The position numbers and the translations under genes are program-made. From positions 1-64,000 of the forward strand of contig JAEWKR010000056.1 of assembly GCA_023457715.1 (NCBI GenBank): a DNA stretch of 64,000 nt, read 5' to 3'. Source of the DNA: Verrucomicrobiota bacterium (GTDB taxonomy: Bacteria; Verrucomicrobiota; Verrucomicrobiia; Opitutales; Opitutaceae). The notes under the pieces are model-generated. The model was not told the DNA's origin. It searched no databases and saw only the letters and a program-made list of their open reading frames with translations. Shown one piece after another: positions 8,734 to 17,862 of this stretch; within the stretch, counting starts at the first letter, position 1; each line of letters begins with the position of its first letter.

Positions 8734-11454
8734 ATGACCTCCGCCGAGATCCGCCAGTCGTTCCTCGATTTCTTCCAGCAGCAGGGCCACACCATCGTCC
8801 GCTCCTCCCCGCTTCTGCCGGAATCCCCCGGCCTCCTCTTTACGAACGCGGGCATGAACCAGTTCGTGCCCATCTTCCTCGGGGAGCGGGCGCCGGACGT
8901 CTCACGCTGGGGGGATCGCGTCCTGGCGGCGAAGAAGGACACTCGGGCCGCCGACACCCAGAAATGCATTCGGGCCGGTGGCAAGCACAACGACTTGGAA
9001 GACGTGGGGTTCGATACGTATCACCACACGATGTTCGAGATGCTCGGCAACTGGTCGTTCGGCGACTACTTCAAGCGCGAGTCCCTGGAGTGGGGTTGGG
9101 AGCTCATTACGAAGGTGTGGGGCATTCCCCCGAAGCGTCTGTTCGCCACCGTTTACTCGCCCGACAAGGCGAAAAAGGACCCCTCCGAGTTCGACCAGGA
9201 GGCGTATGACATCTGGGCGCGCATCTTCACGAAGGAGGGTCTCGATCCCAAGGTCCACATCGTCCACGGCAACAAGAAGGACAATTTCTGGATGATGGGT
9301 GACACGGGGCCCTGCGGTCCCTGCTCCGAGATCCATTTCAATCTCCTGCCCAGTGATGACGAGGCCGAGGGCCGCACGCTCGTCAACTCCAGCTCGCCGC
9401 GCTGCATCGAGATCTGGAATCACGTTTTCATCCAGTTCAACGCGAACGCGGACGGCACCTTCTCCCCCCTCGCGGCCAAGCACGTCGACACCGGAATGGG
9501 CTTCGAACGCGTGGCCGGCATCCATGCCACCACGAAAGGCTTCAAGGACTTCACTGCCGATCCTTCCAACTACAACGCGGACGTGTTCGCACCGTTGTTC
9601 CAGAAGGTCACCGAGCTGTCGGGCAAGACCTATCGCGGCACGGTCCCGACCCGGCGCGAGGGGCTGTCCGAACAGGAGAACATCGACGTCGCGTTCCGCG
9701 TGCTCGCCGATCACGCGCGCTGTGTCTCCTGCGCCATCGCCGATGGCATTCTGCCCGGCAACGAGGGCCGCAACTACGTCATCAAGCGGATCCTCCGCCG
9801 CGGCATTCTTTACGGGAGCAAGCTCGGGCTGCAGGCCGGCTTCTTCCAACAGCTGGTCGCGCCGGTGGTCGAGTCACTCGGGGCGGTGTTCCCGGAACTC
9901 CGGCAACAGCAGGACATCGTCCGCCGGGTCATCCGCAGCGAGGAGGAAAGCTTCGGTCGCACCCTGGACCGCGGTCTCCAGATCTTCAACAAAGCCGCCG
10001 CCGCCGGCGCCATCACCGGCGCCGCCGCCTTTGAGTTGTACGACACGTACGGCTTCCCGCTGGACATGACCCAGCTGCTGGCCACCGAACGCGGGCTCAC
10101 CGTCGACACGCAGGGTTTCGAGGCCGAGATGGACAAGCAGCGCGAACGCGCGCGCGCCGCGCATAAGAAGGAGATCATCGTCGCCGCAACGGAAGGCGGA
10201 CCCGCGGCCACCTTCGAGGCCACCGTCTTCACCGGCTACCTCATCGATACCGACAAGCCGGTGGATGCCGTCCTCACCGACGTCGTCCGCAATGACAAGG
10301 ATCTCTTCCTCGTGTTTGATCGGACGCCGTTTTACGGCGAAATGGGTGGTCAGGCGGGCGACGCCGGCACCGCGATCGTCGCCGGCCAGACCGTCACGAT
10401 CGTCGATTGCATCAAGGACAAGGCAGGCCGCCACCTCCACAAGGTCGATCCGGCCGCCGCCGCGCAGCTGGGAGACCTGGGGAAAGGCGTGGCCGCGCAT
10501 CTGTCGATCGATCTCGTCCGTCGCCGGGCCATCTCCCGGCACCACTCGGCCGCGCACCTCATCCACTGGGCGCTCCGCAAGACGCTGGGGACGCACGTGC
10601 GCCAGGCCGGCACCTCCAAAACGCCGGACCGCATGCGCTTCGACTTCTCGCACTTCGAGGCGGCGACGCCGGAACAGCTGCGCGAGATCGAACGCCTGGT
10701 GAACGAAAAGGTGATCGATAACGCCCGCGTGGATACATATGAAACCGATTTCGACAAAAAGCCCGCGGATACGCTGGCCTTCTTTGGCGACAAGTACGGC
10801 CGCACCGTTCGCGTGGTCGATATCGGCGGCTACAGCCGGGAACTCTGCGGTGGCACGCACGTGACCACCACCGGTGAGATCGGGCTGATCAAGATCGTCG
10901 CCGAAATGGCCATCGCGGCCGGCACCCGCCGCATCGAAGCCGTGGCCGGTGCCGCGGCGCTGGAGTTCGTCGCCGAGCGCGAGGCTGCGCTCAGCGCGGT
11001 CAACGCGAAGTTGCACGCCGGGACCCATGACGTGGCGCAGAAACTCGACGCGGTGCTGGCCCACTCCCGTGAGCTCGAGAAAAAGCTCAAGGCGTTCGAA
11101 CAGAAGGCCGCCGCCGGTCTCGCCGACGAACTGGCCGCCAAGGCGGTCGCGCGCGACGGCCTGAAATTCGTGCACGCCATCGTCGCCGCCGATGCCCCCG
11201 AGGCGCTTCGCTCGCTCGGCGCCCAGGTTCTGTCCAAGGTCGGCGAAGGCGTGGTCGTGCTCGGCGCGGTGCTGGGCGACAAGGCCAGCCTCGTCGCCCT
11301 TTGCTCCCCGGCCGCGATCAAGGCCGGCCATCAGGCCGGCAAGATCATCAGCGAGCTCACCCAGAAGCTTGGCGGCAAGGGCGGCGGCAAGCCCGACTTC
11401 GCCATGGGTGGAGGCAAGGATGTCAGTAAGCTGGCCGAAGTCGTCGCTGGGTAA
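8734..11454 (+). CDS. alaS: Alanyl-tRNA synthetase
   Basis: Class II synthetase that charges tRNA-Ala, cytoplasmic, 906 aa. The N-terminal catalytic domain starts MTSAEIRQSFLDFF and includes FTNAGMNQF, TQKCIRAGGKHNDLEDVG and ETYDTYGFPLDMT-like segments. The editing domain has HHSAAH (about 603-608) and CGGTHV (about 704-709), the HxxxH and CxxxH zinc elements. The C-Ala region ends in GGGKPDFAMGGGKD. All expected domains are present. The ATG at 8734 fits the family N-terminus; no SD is visible. Confidence 0.97.
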   Translation: MTSAEIRQSFLDFFQQQGHTIVRSSPLLPESPGLLFTNAGMNQFVPIFLGERAPDVSRWGDRVLAAKKDTRAADTQKCIRAGGKHNDLEDVGFDTYHHTMFEMLGNWSFGDYFKRESLEWGWELITKVWGIPPKRLFATVYSPDKAKKDPSEFDQEAYDIWARIFTKEGLDPKVHIVHGNKKDNFWMMGDTGPCGPCSEIHFNLLPSDDEAEGRTLVNSSSPRCIEIWNHVFIQFNANADGTFSPLAAKHVDTGMGFERVAGIHATTKGFKDFTADPSNYNADVFAPLFQKVTELSGKTYRGTVPTRREGLSEQENIDVAFRVLADHARCVSCAIADGILPGNEGRNYVIKRILRRGILYGSKLGLQAGFFQQLVAPVVESLGAVFPELRQQQDIVRRVIRSEEESFGRTLDRGLQIFNKAAAAGAITGAAAFELYDTYGFPLDMTQLLATERGLTVDTQGFEAEMDKQRERARAAHKKEIIVAATEGGPAATFEATVFTGYLIDTDKPVDAVLTDVVRNDKDLFLVFDRTPFYGEMGGQAGDAGTAIVAGQTVTIVDCIKDKAGRHLHKVDPAAAAQLGDLGKGVAAHLSIDLVRRRAISRHHSAAHLIHWALRKTLGTHVRQAGTSKTPDRMRFDFSHFEAATPEQLREIERLVNEKVIDNARVDTYETDFDKKPADTLAFFGDKYGRTVRVVDIGGYSRELCGGTHVTTTGEIGLIKIVAEMAIAAGTRRIEAVAGAAALEFVAEREAALSAVNAKLHAGTHDVAQKLDAVLAHSRELEKKLKAFEQKAAAGLADELAAKAVARDGLKFVHAIVAADAPEALRSLGAQVLSKVGEGVVVLGAVLGDKASLVALCSPAAIKAGHQAGKIISELTQKLGGKGGGKPDFAMGGGKDVSKLAEVVAG

Positions 11455-11570
11455 AATCCCAAAAGTCCAAACGTCCAAATCCCAAATAAATCCCAAATCC
11501 CAGGGTCCAACCCTCTGGAGTTTGGGTTTTGAGATTTCTTTGGGATTTGGACGTTTGTGATTTGGGATTT
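11454..11570. repeat. Inverted short tandem repeats after alaS
   Basis: Left arm 11454-11512 is built of aaatccc / ccaaatc-type units. Right arm 11521-11570 is built of tttggga / gtttggg-type units. They are imperfect inverted copies around a short loop. The block starts at the alaS stop codon and can fold as a long hairpin. Confidence 0.75.
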
Positions 11571-11663
11571 GCGACGGCAGAGGCCCAGTTCAGAAACAAT
11601 TTGCGCGCGACGCCGCCGGCCTGGCTCGCTTGCAAAACGGATTCCCCCGCGAACACTGCGCCC

Positions 11664-11909
11664 ATGTCCGATTTCACTTCCATCATCAACGAAATCGCCG
11701 ACCAGGCCGATGACTTCCTGGCCGGAGCCCGCGACCGCGCCCAGGCCCGGGCCGGCATCTCCGAGATGATCACGATGGAGTACCCGGACCTCTCCCCGCC
11801 CGAGCGCACGGAGGTCATTGCGGGCGTGATGAAGGTCCTGGAGGAAGAGGACTTCTTCGGCGGCGAGTTTGTCGGCGACCCGTTCTCCGACGACGAGGAA
11901 GAAGAGTAG
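11664..11909 (+). CDS. Small acidic protein of unknown function
   Basis: 81 aa, not recognised. The start MSDFTSIINEIADQADDF is followed by a mixed helical region (MITMEYPDLSPPERTEVIAG) and a very acidic tail ending DDEEEE. It is predicted soluble with no signal peptide. The ATG at 11664 is chosen because the frame upstream runs into the repeat hairpin and encodes low-complexity sequence. It lies 209 bp after alaS in the same direction, separated by that hairpin. Codon use and composition look like real coding sequence. Confidence 0.6.
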   Translation: MSDFTSIINEIADQADDFLAGARDRAQARAGISEMITMEYPDLSPPERTEVIAGVMKVLEEEDFFGGEFVGDPFSDDEEEE

Positions 11910-11918
11910 CTCTATCTC

Positions 11919-12000
11919 AACGTCCAACACTCAACATCCAACATCCAACGCCCAACCGAACGGCTGTAGGATGTTGGATGTTGGTATTGGATGTTGGACC
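11919..12000. repeat. Inverted TCCAACA / TTGGATG heptamer hairpin
   Basis: The left arm from about 11921 reads as 7-mers cgtccaa, cactcaa, catccaa, catccaa, cgcccaa. The right arm 11968-12000 is made of ggatgtt-type units. The arms are complementary and start just after the small acidic gene. The unit is the same as in the array at 12698-12760. Confidence 0.8.
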
Positions 12001-12123
12001 TGAATACCGATTTTGCCACAGAGGCCACAGAGGCCCAATCAGAGCCGAGCCGGAGGCGGGCGCTGCGACTGTCTTGGGCGTCACGCAATGAAATCTCAAA
12101 TCCCCGCCGCAGGCGGGCTGCGC

Positions 12124-12600
12124 GCTTCCCCATTTCAAATTTCAAATTTCAAACCTCAAATCCCCGCCGCAGGCGGGGCACTACCCAAGCCAGGCGGCTC
12201 GGGGAGCCCGGCTTTGGTACGTTGTCCCGCCTTTAGGCGGAATGCCTTTTGTCTGACGGGCGTCCCTTTGCGGTATCCGCGTTCCTGCGGTGTCCTGATG
12301 CGCCCGGCTCCCGCAGGGACTGTCCCAAACCTTCCGCCTAAAGGCGGGACAACATACCGCTTCCCCATTTCAAATTTCAAATTTCAAATTTCAAATCCCC
12401 GCCGCAGGCGGGGCACTACCCAAGCCAGGCGGCTCGGGGATCCCGGCTTTGGTACGTTGTCCCGCCTTTAGGCGGAATGCCTTTTGTCTGACGGGCGTCC
12501 CTTTGCGGTATCCGCGTCCCTGCGGCGCTCCTGCGGTGTCCTAATGCGCCCGGCTCCCGCAGGGCCCCAAACCTTCCGCCTAAAGGCGGGACAACATACC
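12124..12600. repeat. Head-to-tail tandem duplication of a ~235-bp palindrome-rich element
   Basis: Copy 1 (12124-12358, 235 bp) and copy 2 (12359-12600, 242 bp) meet with no gap and are nearly identical. Each begins with caaattt heptamers, then ccccgccgcaggcgggg. Each contains a perfect 22-bp inverted repeat (12221-12242 with 12332-12353; 12456-12477 with 12574-12595) whose arms hold the palindrome ccgcctttaggcgg. No convincing ORF spans it. The surrounding 11910-12878 gap otherwise holds fragments of ccacagaggcc type and the heptamer arrays. Confidence 0.9.
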
Positions 12601-12697
12601 CAAGCACCCCGCCCCTCTGAAGGTTTGTCCAAGGACTGAGCCTCCGTGTCCTCTGTGTCGGAGCTCTGTGTCCTCTGTGGCTACTTCGGAATTCAGG

Positions 12698-12760
12698 TTG
12701 GATGTTGGATGTTGGATGTTGGATGTTGGATGTTGGATGTTGGATGTTGGATGTTGGATG
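12698..12760. repeat. Perfect TTGGATG x9 microsatellite
   Basis: Nine uninterrupted copies of the 7-mer TTGGATG, followed by one variant copy. It lies about 120 bp upstream of ispH. Copy number is likely to vary between isolates. Confidence 0.97.
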
Positions 12761-12775
12761 TTGGGTCTGAGCCGG

Positions 12776-12838
12776 TTCGATGTTCGACGTTCGATGTTCG
12801 ATGTTCGATGTTCGACGTTCGATGTTCGATGTTCGTCG
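12776..12838. repeat. TTCGATG x9 heptamer array
   Basis: Nine 7-bp units, six TTCGATG, two TTCGACG and one TTCGTCG, beginning 15 bp after the TTGGATG array. The last unit ends 40 bp before the chosen ispH ATG. The frame through the array is open and in phase with ispH, because three 7-mers make seven codons. Confidence 0.97.
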
Positions 12839-12878
12839 TTGGCACCCGCGCTCCGCCCCTCGATACTCGACGCCTGTC

Positions 12879-14657
12879 ATGACCGCGCCCGCCGTATCCG
12901 CGCCGCCCTCACTCTTTGCGCTGCTCGCCTTCAACGGCAGCAACCAACTCGCCGTCCGGAAACTCGGCGGCAAGATGGGACTGGCCTTCACCGGCAGCGA
13001 CTTGGCCATGGCGACGGCGCGGCTGGAGTCCTCCTTCCTAACCCACACGCCGCCAGCCGAATACTTCACTCTCGAGGCCGGCGGTCGAGGCTACCGCGTG
13101 CACTTCGCCCAAGTCGCCGGCGAACCCGCCGACCACGAGGTGGTGTTCCAGTCCATCGACGCGCTCCTCGCCCGGCCGGACGCCCTGGCGCCATCCTTGG
13201 CCGCAATCGTGGCCGGCCTCGAGCCGCACCTGGTCGAGATTCCGTACCTCCACCTCGGCGAGAATGATTTCATCTACAAGTTCCGTCCCGCCCAGGAGCG
13301 GAACGTTTCGATCTACGCGCAGGACGCCGCGGCCGACGCGTTGTACCAATCGCGCCTCTGCGCTGCGATCAAGGCGCTTGCCCGCCAGCACGAGCGTTCC
13401 GCGGCGGCGCCCGTCACGCTCGATTTCGGCGCCGTCCAATATGTGATTCCCAGCCATTTCGGCTTCTGCCTCGGGGTGAAGAACGCCATCGAGCGCGCCT
13501 ACGAAACGCTCGCGGAGAACCCGGGGAAGCGGGTGTTCATGCTCTCCGAACTGATCCACAATCCCTTTGTGAACGAGGACCTGCTCCGCCGCGGGCTGCG
13601 CTACCTGCAGACGGAAAAAGGCGCGCCCTACACCGCCTCCGGCCGCGTGGCCGCACCCGTCGCCGGCCAGACGCCGGGGTGCGACGGCAAACGCTACGTG
13701 CACGACCCCGCAGATCCGATTCTGTGGGACAGCCTGACGCCCGAGGACATCGTGATCATCCCGGCGTTCGGCGCCACGGACGAGGACAAGCGCAAGCTCG
13801 TCCGCAAGGGCATCTCCGTCTACCATTACGACGCGACCTGCATGCTGGTGGAGAAGGTCTGGAAGGCGGCCCGGGCCTACGGTCGCGAGGGCTTCACCGT
13901 GGTGATCCACGGCAAGCACGAGCACGAGGAAACCAAGGCCACCTTCTCCAACACGCGGCGCTATGCGCCGGCGGTCATTGTCCGGAATCTCGAGGAGGCC
14001 CGGCTGCTGGGCGAGATCATCGCCAGCGACGATGCGACGGTGCACGCGAAATTCTATGAGCTCTTCGCCGGCCGCCACACCCCGGGCTTCGACGTCGCGC
14101 GCCATCTCGAACGCGTCGCGATCGTGAACCAGACGACGCTGCTGATGAACGAGACGCTTTCGATCATCGAGCACCTCCGGGACGTTTACCGCGCCAAGTT
14201 CGGTGAGGAGTCGCGGGTGGGCGGCAGCAGCCGGCGCGACACCTTGTGCTATGCCACCCAGGTGAACCAGGATGCCCTCAGCCGTGCCCTGGCCGATCCG
14301 CTCGATGCCGCCTTCGTCATCGGCGGCACGAACTCCTCCAACACCTATCAGCTTTTCCGGCTTTGCGAGCAGGCCCTCGGTCAGAAGGCGTTTTTCATTC
14401 AGTCGGAGGCCAGCATCACCTCAGCCGCCTCGGTCCAGCACTACGTGTACGTGGGCAAAGGCAGCGGTCGCTGCGAACCGCGCCCGCTTTGGCCGACGGA
14501 TCTCGTCACGCCCAAACGCGTCCTGATCACCGGCGGCGCGAGCTGCCCCGACGGGATCATCCAGCAGGTCATCACCCGCATCAACGCGTTCTTCCCGGCC
14601 GGTGCACTCAAGAGCATCGACGAGGTGTTGCTGAATCTGACGAAAGATCCGGCGTGA
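12879..14657 (+). CDS. ispH: 4-hydroxy-3-methylbut-2-enyl diphosphate reductase with N-terminal extension
   Basis: Predicted iron-sulfur enzyme of the last MEP-pathway step, making IPP and DMAPP from HMBPP. The IspH core spans about residues 185-592. The three cluster Cys are in GFCLGVKNAIERA (about 197), DATCMLVEKV (about 320) and GGASCPDG (about 555). The active-site segment HGKHEHEETKATFS is present. At 592 aa it is much longer than the usual 300-400, because ~185 residues (MTAPAVSAPPSLFALLAFNG...) precede the core. The ATG at 12879 is preferred, because the open frame upstream is heptamer repeat. The transporter gene converges on it. Confidence 0.93.
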   Translation: MTAPAVSAPPSLFALLAFNGSNQLAVRKLGGKMGLAFTGSDLAMATARLESSFLTHTPPAEYFTLEAGGRGYRVHFAQVAGEPADHEVVFQSIDALLARPDALAPSLAAIVAGLEPHLVEIPYLHLGENDFIYKFRPAQERNVSIYAQDAAADALYQSRLCAAIKALARQHERSAAAPVTLDFGAVQYVIPSHFGFCLGVKNAIERAYETLAENPGKRVFMLSELIHNPFVNEDLLRRGLRYLQTEKGAPYTASGRVAAPVAGQTPGCDGKRYVHDPADPILWDSLTPEDIVIIPAFGATDEDKRKLVRKGISVYHYDATCMLVEKVWKAARAYGREGFTVVIHGKHEHEETKATFSNTRRYAPAVIVRNLEEARLLGEIIASDDATVHAKFYELFAGRHTPGFDVARHLERVAIVNQTTLLMNETLSIIEHLRDVYRAKFGEESRVGGSSRRDTLCYATQVNQDALSRALADPLDAAFVIGGTNSSNTYQLFRLCEQALGQKAFFIQSEASITSAASVQHYVYVGKGSGRCEPRPLWPTDLVTPKRVLITGGASCPDGIIQQVITRINAFFPAGALKSIDEVLLNLTKDPA

Positions 14658-14684
14658 GCGGCCCGTGAGGGCCGGGTCCGCCGA

Positions 14685-16418
14685 TCATCCCGTCACGCGT
14701 GCGGCAAAGACGAGCACGCCGATGCTGGCGAGCACGCACAGGACGAGCGTCACGCGCGCGCCGCGTGCATTCCCGGTGTAGGCCTTGTCGCCGATCGCGG
14801 CGCCGGCGGCGATCGCCTCGCCGGCGCGCTTCCAGCCGTACCAGGTCAGAACGAACTTGCCGACGGCGAAAAGGCACAGCCAGTAGAACTGCTTGCTGCC
14901 GGTGCCCGGCTCCGCCCCCTGCAGCGAGCCCAGCGCCGAGGCATCGAACGTCAGGAGCGCGATGATGTGCAGCATGGCAAACATCGAGGCCTGCCCGGCC
15001 AGACGCTGCACCCGTTGCTGCGCGACCGACAACCGGCTGGGATCGTCCGCGGTGATATGCGCGGTTTCGTCCGTGGCGCCATCCTCCTCGCGGGGGAACG
15101 GCGCCTTGAAGGCGGCCCAGGCCGACGGAATCGACGCAAACATCACCACGATGAAATAAGTCTGGAAGCCCAGCCAGTCCGCCAGCGGTCCGGACATCAT
15201 GTTCGTCGGCACCAGCATCAGCTGCATCAGGGCGGTCGCGAACGCGTAATGCGTCATCGTCGACCGACCCGGAGCGATCTGCTGCATCATGTAGATCATG
15301 TTGCCGACGAAACCGAACCCATAGCCGAACTTCTCGATGCTCACGAGCGAGACGATGCTCCAATACCCCAGCCCGTGCCCATCCGCGGCGAGCTGGCTGA
15401 GGATGACGAAGGTCAGATGCGGCACGTTCAGGGCGAGTCCGAGGATCCACAGGCAGGACTTGAGCCCCAGTTTCCCGACGAACAGTCCACCCAGTGTCGT
15501 GCCCACGACGAAGGCGATCGTGCCCCAGATCGACTCGATCTCGCTGACCTGGCCGACCGTCAGCCCCAAGCCGCCCTGATCGGTCCCGCTCTGCAGGAAG
15601 AGCTGGCCTTCGATGATGATCAGACCCTCCCCGAGGCGGTAGAGAAACACGAAGGCGATCATGCCCCAGAACGCGCGTTTCTGGAAAAACGTCTCCGCGG
15701 TGCCCAGGAAGCTGCGCACCACGGCGCGGGCGCTCGCGGGACGCTCCTCGACACTCCCCGCCGGCAGGTAGAAGAGGTGATACACCGCCAGGCCGATCAT
15801 CAACAGCGCGACCGCCCCAAACACCCCGCCCCACATGTGCTCATACGTCCAGCCCTGGCTCTGACGCACCCGATCGAGCACCGTCACGATGATTCCCGTG
15901 GCCACGACCTTGCCCAGCGTCCAGAACATGCCCTGCACGCCGGCATACTTCGCCTGGTTGGCCCGGTTGAGCGCGGTAAGATAGATGCCGTCACCACAGA
16001 TATCCTGGGTGGACGACGCGAAAGCAGCGATGCACAGGATCGCGAGGCTGACGCTGTAGAACCCCGGCAGCGGCAGCGAGAGCGCGACGCCACCCATCAG
16101 GACGGCAAGGAGGATCTCCATCGCCAGGACGAAAAACTTCTTCGTCCGGTACATGTCCAGGAACGCCGCCCAGAACGGCTTCAGCGACCAGGCCAGGCCG
16201 ATGAAGCCCAGCGGCACGGTAATCTGGCTGTCGGTGTATCCGAGCGATTTATACATCCGCGCCGCCGTGCCGCCGACGATCGCGTTGTAGGGAATGCCCA
16301 TCGCCAGGTACAGCGAGGGCACCCACATGAAGGGGCGCACGCGATCAATCGCTTTGCCCAAACCGGACTTGCCGCCGGACGGATCTGTCGCGGCCGAGGA
16401 GGAGGCTGGAACGCTCAT
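14685..16418 (-). CDS. MFS transporter, AmpG-like (PAT family)
   Basis: 577-aa inner-membrane protein with about 12-14 hydrophobic segments. The N-terminal part (FMWVPSLYLAMGIPYNAIVG, then SLKPFWAAFLDMYRTKKFFV) resembles AmpG-like permeases, some of which import anhydro-muropeptides or sugars. The substrate cannot be told from sequence. The ATG at 16418 (MSVPASSSAATDPSGGKSG) is chosen over an in-frame upstream Met. It is divergent from the LacI pair across 370 bp, so regulation by those proteins is plausible. The end converges with ispH, 27 bp apart. Confidence 0.8.
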   Translation of the reverse strand: MSVPASSSAATDPSGGKSGLGKAIDRVRPFMWVPSLYLAMGIPYNAIVGGTAARMYKSLGYTDSQITVPLGFIGLAWSLKPFWAAFLDMYRTKKFFVLAMEILLAVLMGGVALSLPLPGFYSVSLAILCIAAFASSTQDICGDGIYLTALNRANQAKYAGVQGMFWTLGKVVATGIIVTVLDRVRQSQGWTYEHMWGGVFGAVALLMIGLAVYHLFYLPAGSVEERPASARAVVRSFLGTAETFFQKRAFWGMIAFVFLYRLGEGLIIIEGQLFLQSGTDQGGLGLTVGQVSEIESIWGTIAFVVGTTLGGLFVGKLGLKSCLWILGLALNVPHLTFVILSQLAADGHGLGYWSIVSLVSIEKFGYGFGFVGNMIYMMQQIAPGRSTMTHYAFATALMQLMLVPTNMMSGPLADWLGFQTYFIVVMFASIPSAWAAFKAPFPREEDGATDETAHITADDPSRLSVAQQRVQRLAGQASMFAMLHIIALLTFDASALGSLQGAEPGTGSKQFYWLCLFAVGKFVLTWYGWKRAGEAIAAGAAIGDKAYTGNARGARVTLVLCVLASIGVLVFAARVTG

Positions 16419-16511
16419 GAATGGGGGGACGAGAGGGGGTCGGATCTGGGGTCTGGCGTCTAGGGTCGGAAGTCCGGGCGGCACACGCAAGCGCGGCCCG
16501 TGGCGTCTGGT

Positions 16512-16589
16512 TTAGAGTTTTGGGTTTTGGGTTTCGAGTTGTTGCCCAAACCCAACCCAAAACCCAAAACCCAAAACTCAAAACCCAAC
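16512..16589. repeat. GGTTTTG heptamer inverted repeat
   Basis: 16515-16534 (gagttttgggttttgggttt) pairs perfectly with 16560-16579, and weaker copies flank it. The unit is 7 bp. It lies in the 370-bp divergent gap (16419-16788) between the transporter and the first LacI gene. The rest of that gap contains short repeats of ggcgtctgg type and the palindrome at 16655-16678. Confidence 0.85.
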
Positions 16590-16654
16590 ACCGACCCCCG
16601 AATCTTTCGCGCCCCCCCGATCCCAGCCGCTGGACCCCGTGCGAGCGAGGCGAA

Positions 16655-16678
16655 GTTTTGTTGAGTGTTACACAAAAC
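16655..16678. promoter_or_regulatory. Candidate LacI-family operator
   Basis: A 24-bp partial dyad with 7-bp arms GTTTTGT and ACAAAAC and a 10-bp centre lies 110 bp upstream of the first LacI gene. It is in the divergent gap shared with the transporter. It is A+T-rich against its surroundings. Assignment as an operator is inference. Confidence 0.35.
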
Positions 16679-16788
16679 GATAGAGTAATCGCTCGCTTGT
16701 TGGGGCGGCGGGGGACTGGATTACTCCGCGCGCCGGTCGGCCAGGCGCCCGGTTCATCCCCTGTCCTCGCTTTCGCCCCTTCCGCTTC

Positions 16789-17862
16789 ATGGCTGACCCA
16801 ACCCCAGACCCCAGCGGCCGCGTCCCGCGGCTGAAGGATATCGCGCGGGAATCCGGCTATCACATCACGACCGTTTCGCTGGCGCTGCGCGAGCATCCCA
16901 GCATCCCCGAGGAAACCCGCCGGCGCATCCGGGAGATCGCCCAGCGGCTGGGGTATCAGCGCAACCCGGTGTACTACGCACTCAGCCGGTTCCGGCAGCA
17001 GGGCACGGTGCGCGCACCGTCTCCCAAGATCGGATACCTGGAGAACTTCGGCGCCGGCTCCGGCGTGGCGCGGCCCGCCCATCTCCAGGCCATCCTCGAC
17101 GGCGCCCGGCGGCAGGCCGACGTGCTCGGTTATCAGGTGGATCCCATCCCGGTCGGCGAGGACGACCATGATACCCGCAGCCTAACTTCCTATCTGCGAG
17201 ACCAGCAGATCCGCGGCATCATCATCGGCTCCTTCACGCCCGGGCGGGCGGAAATTGCCCTGCATTGGGACGACTATGCCACCGTTAAGATCCACTCCCG
17301 CCACACCCAGCCCGACGTGACGGTGGTCGGCAACGATCAGTTGCGGGAGGTCCGGGAGGCGTTTCGCCGGCTCTCCGGCCTCGGCTACCAGCGCGTCGGC
17401 CTCGTGGTGGGTCGGGCGGATGAGGACGGGTGCGGCCACCGGCACACCGCGGGCTACCTGATGGAACAGGCGGACCTGCCGCCCGACCGCCGGGTCCCTC
17501 CCCTGCTGTTCCCCTACGCCATCACGCGCGATGAACTCGGAGCCATGATCGCGCGGTGGATCCGGCGCCACCACGTGGATGGGCTGCTCACCAACTACGG
17601 GGATATCGAAACCATGCTGGCCGGCGCCGGGGTCTCGGTGCCCCAGCACGTCGCCTGCGCCCACCTGTGCCTGTGCACCCCGGCCGAAAGCAACGCCGCC
17701 GGCATCATGCCCCGGCTCGACGTGGTCGGGGAACGGGCGGTTTCCATCGTCGTCACCCAAATGAAATCGGGCGAGCACGGGGTGCCCGCCTTCCCTTCCT
17801 CCATCTATGTCCAAAGCGTCTGGAAAGACGGCGAAAGCGCCCCGAGCCGCGGCCGCCGCTAA
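16789..17862 (+). CDS. LacI-family transcriptional regulator (first of a pair)
   Basis: 357 aa. The N-terminal LacI helix-turn-helix is at about residues 14-65 (LKDIARESGYHITTVSLALREHP...RIREIAQRLGY). The periplasmic-binding-like effector domain follows, with GIIIGSFTPGRAEIALHWDD and RVGLVVGRADEDG. The effector is unknown, probably a sugar. The protein ends SVWKDGESAPSRGRR, a tail shared in pattern with the next gene (YWQDGDTAPPKHRR), so the two are paralogs. The start is supported by the family N-terminus; the leader ttcgccccttccgcttc lacks an SD. Divergent from the AmpG-like transporter. Confidence 0.9.
   Translation: MADPTPDPSGRVPRLKDIARESGYHITTVSLALREHPSIPEETRRRIREIAQRLGYQRNPVYYALSRFRQQGTVRAPSPKIGYLENFGAGSGVARPAHLQAILDGARRQADVLGYQVDPIPVGEDDHDTRSLTSYLRDQQIRGIIIGSFTPGRAEIALHWDDYATVKIHSRHTQPDVTVVGNDQLREVREAFRRLSGLGYQRVGLVVGRADEDGCGHRHTAGYLMEQADLPPDRRVPPLLFPYAITRDELGAMIARWIRRHHVDGLLTNYGDIETMLAGAGVSVPQHVACAHLCLCTPAESNAAGIMPRLDVVGERAVSIVVTQMKSGEHGVPAFPSSIYVQSVWKDGESAPSRGRR

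Noticed and set aside
12780..12878. ispH starting upstream with MFDVRCSMFDVRR peptide
   Set aside because: That part is translated heptamer repeat. The ATG at 12879 follows it directly and leaves a non-repetitive N-terminus.
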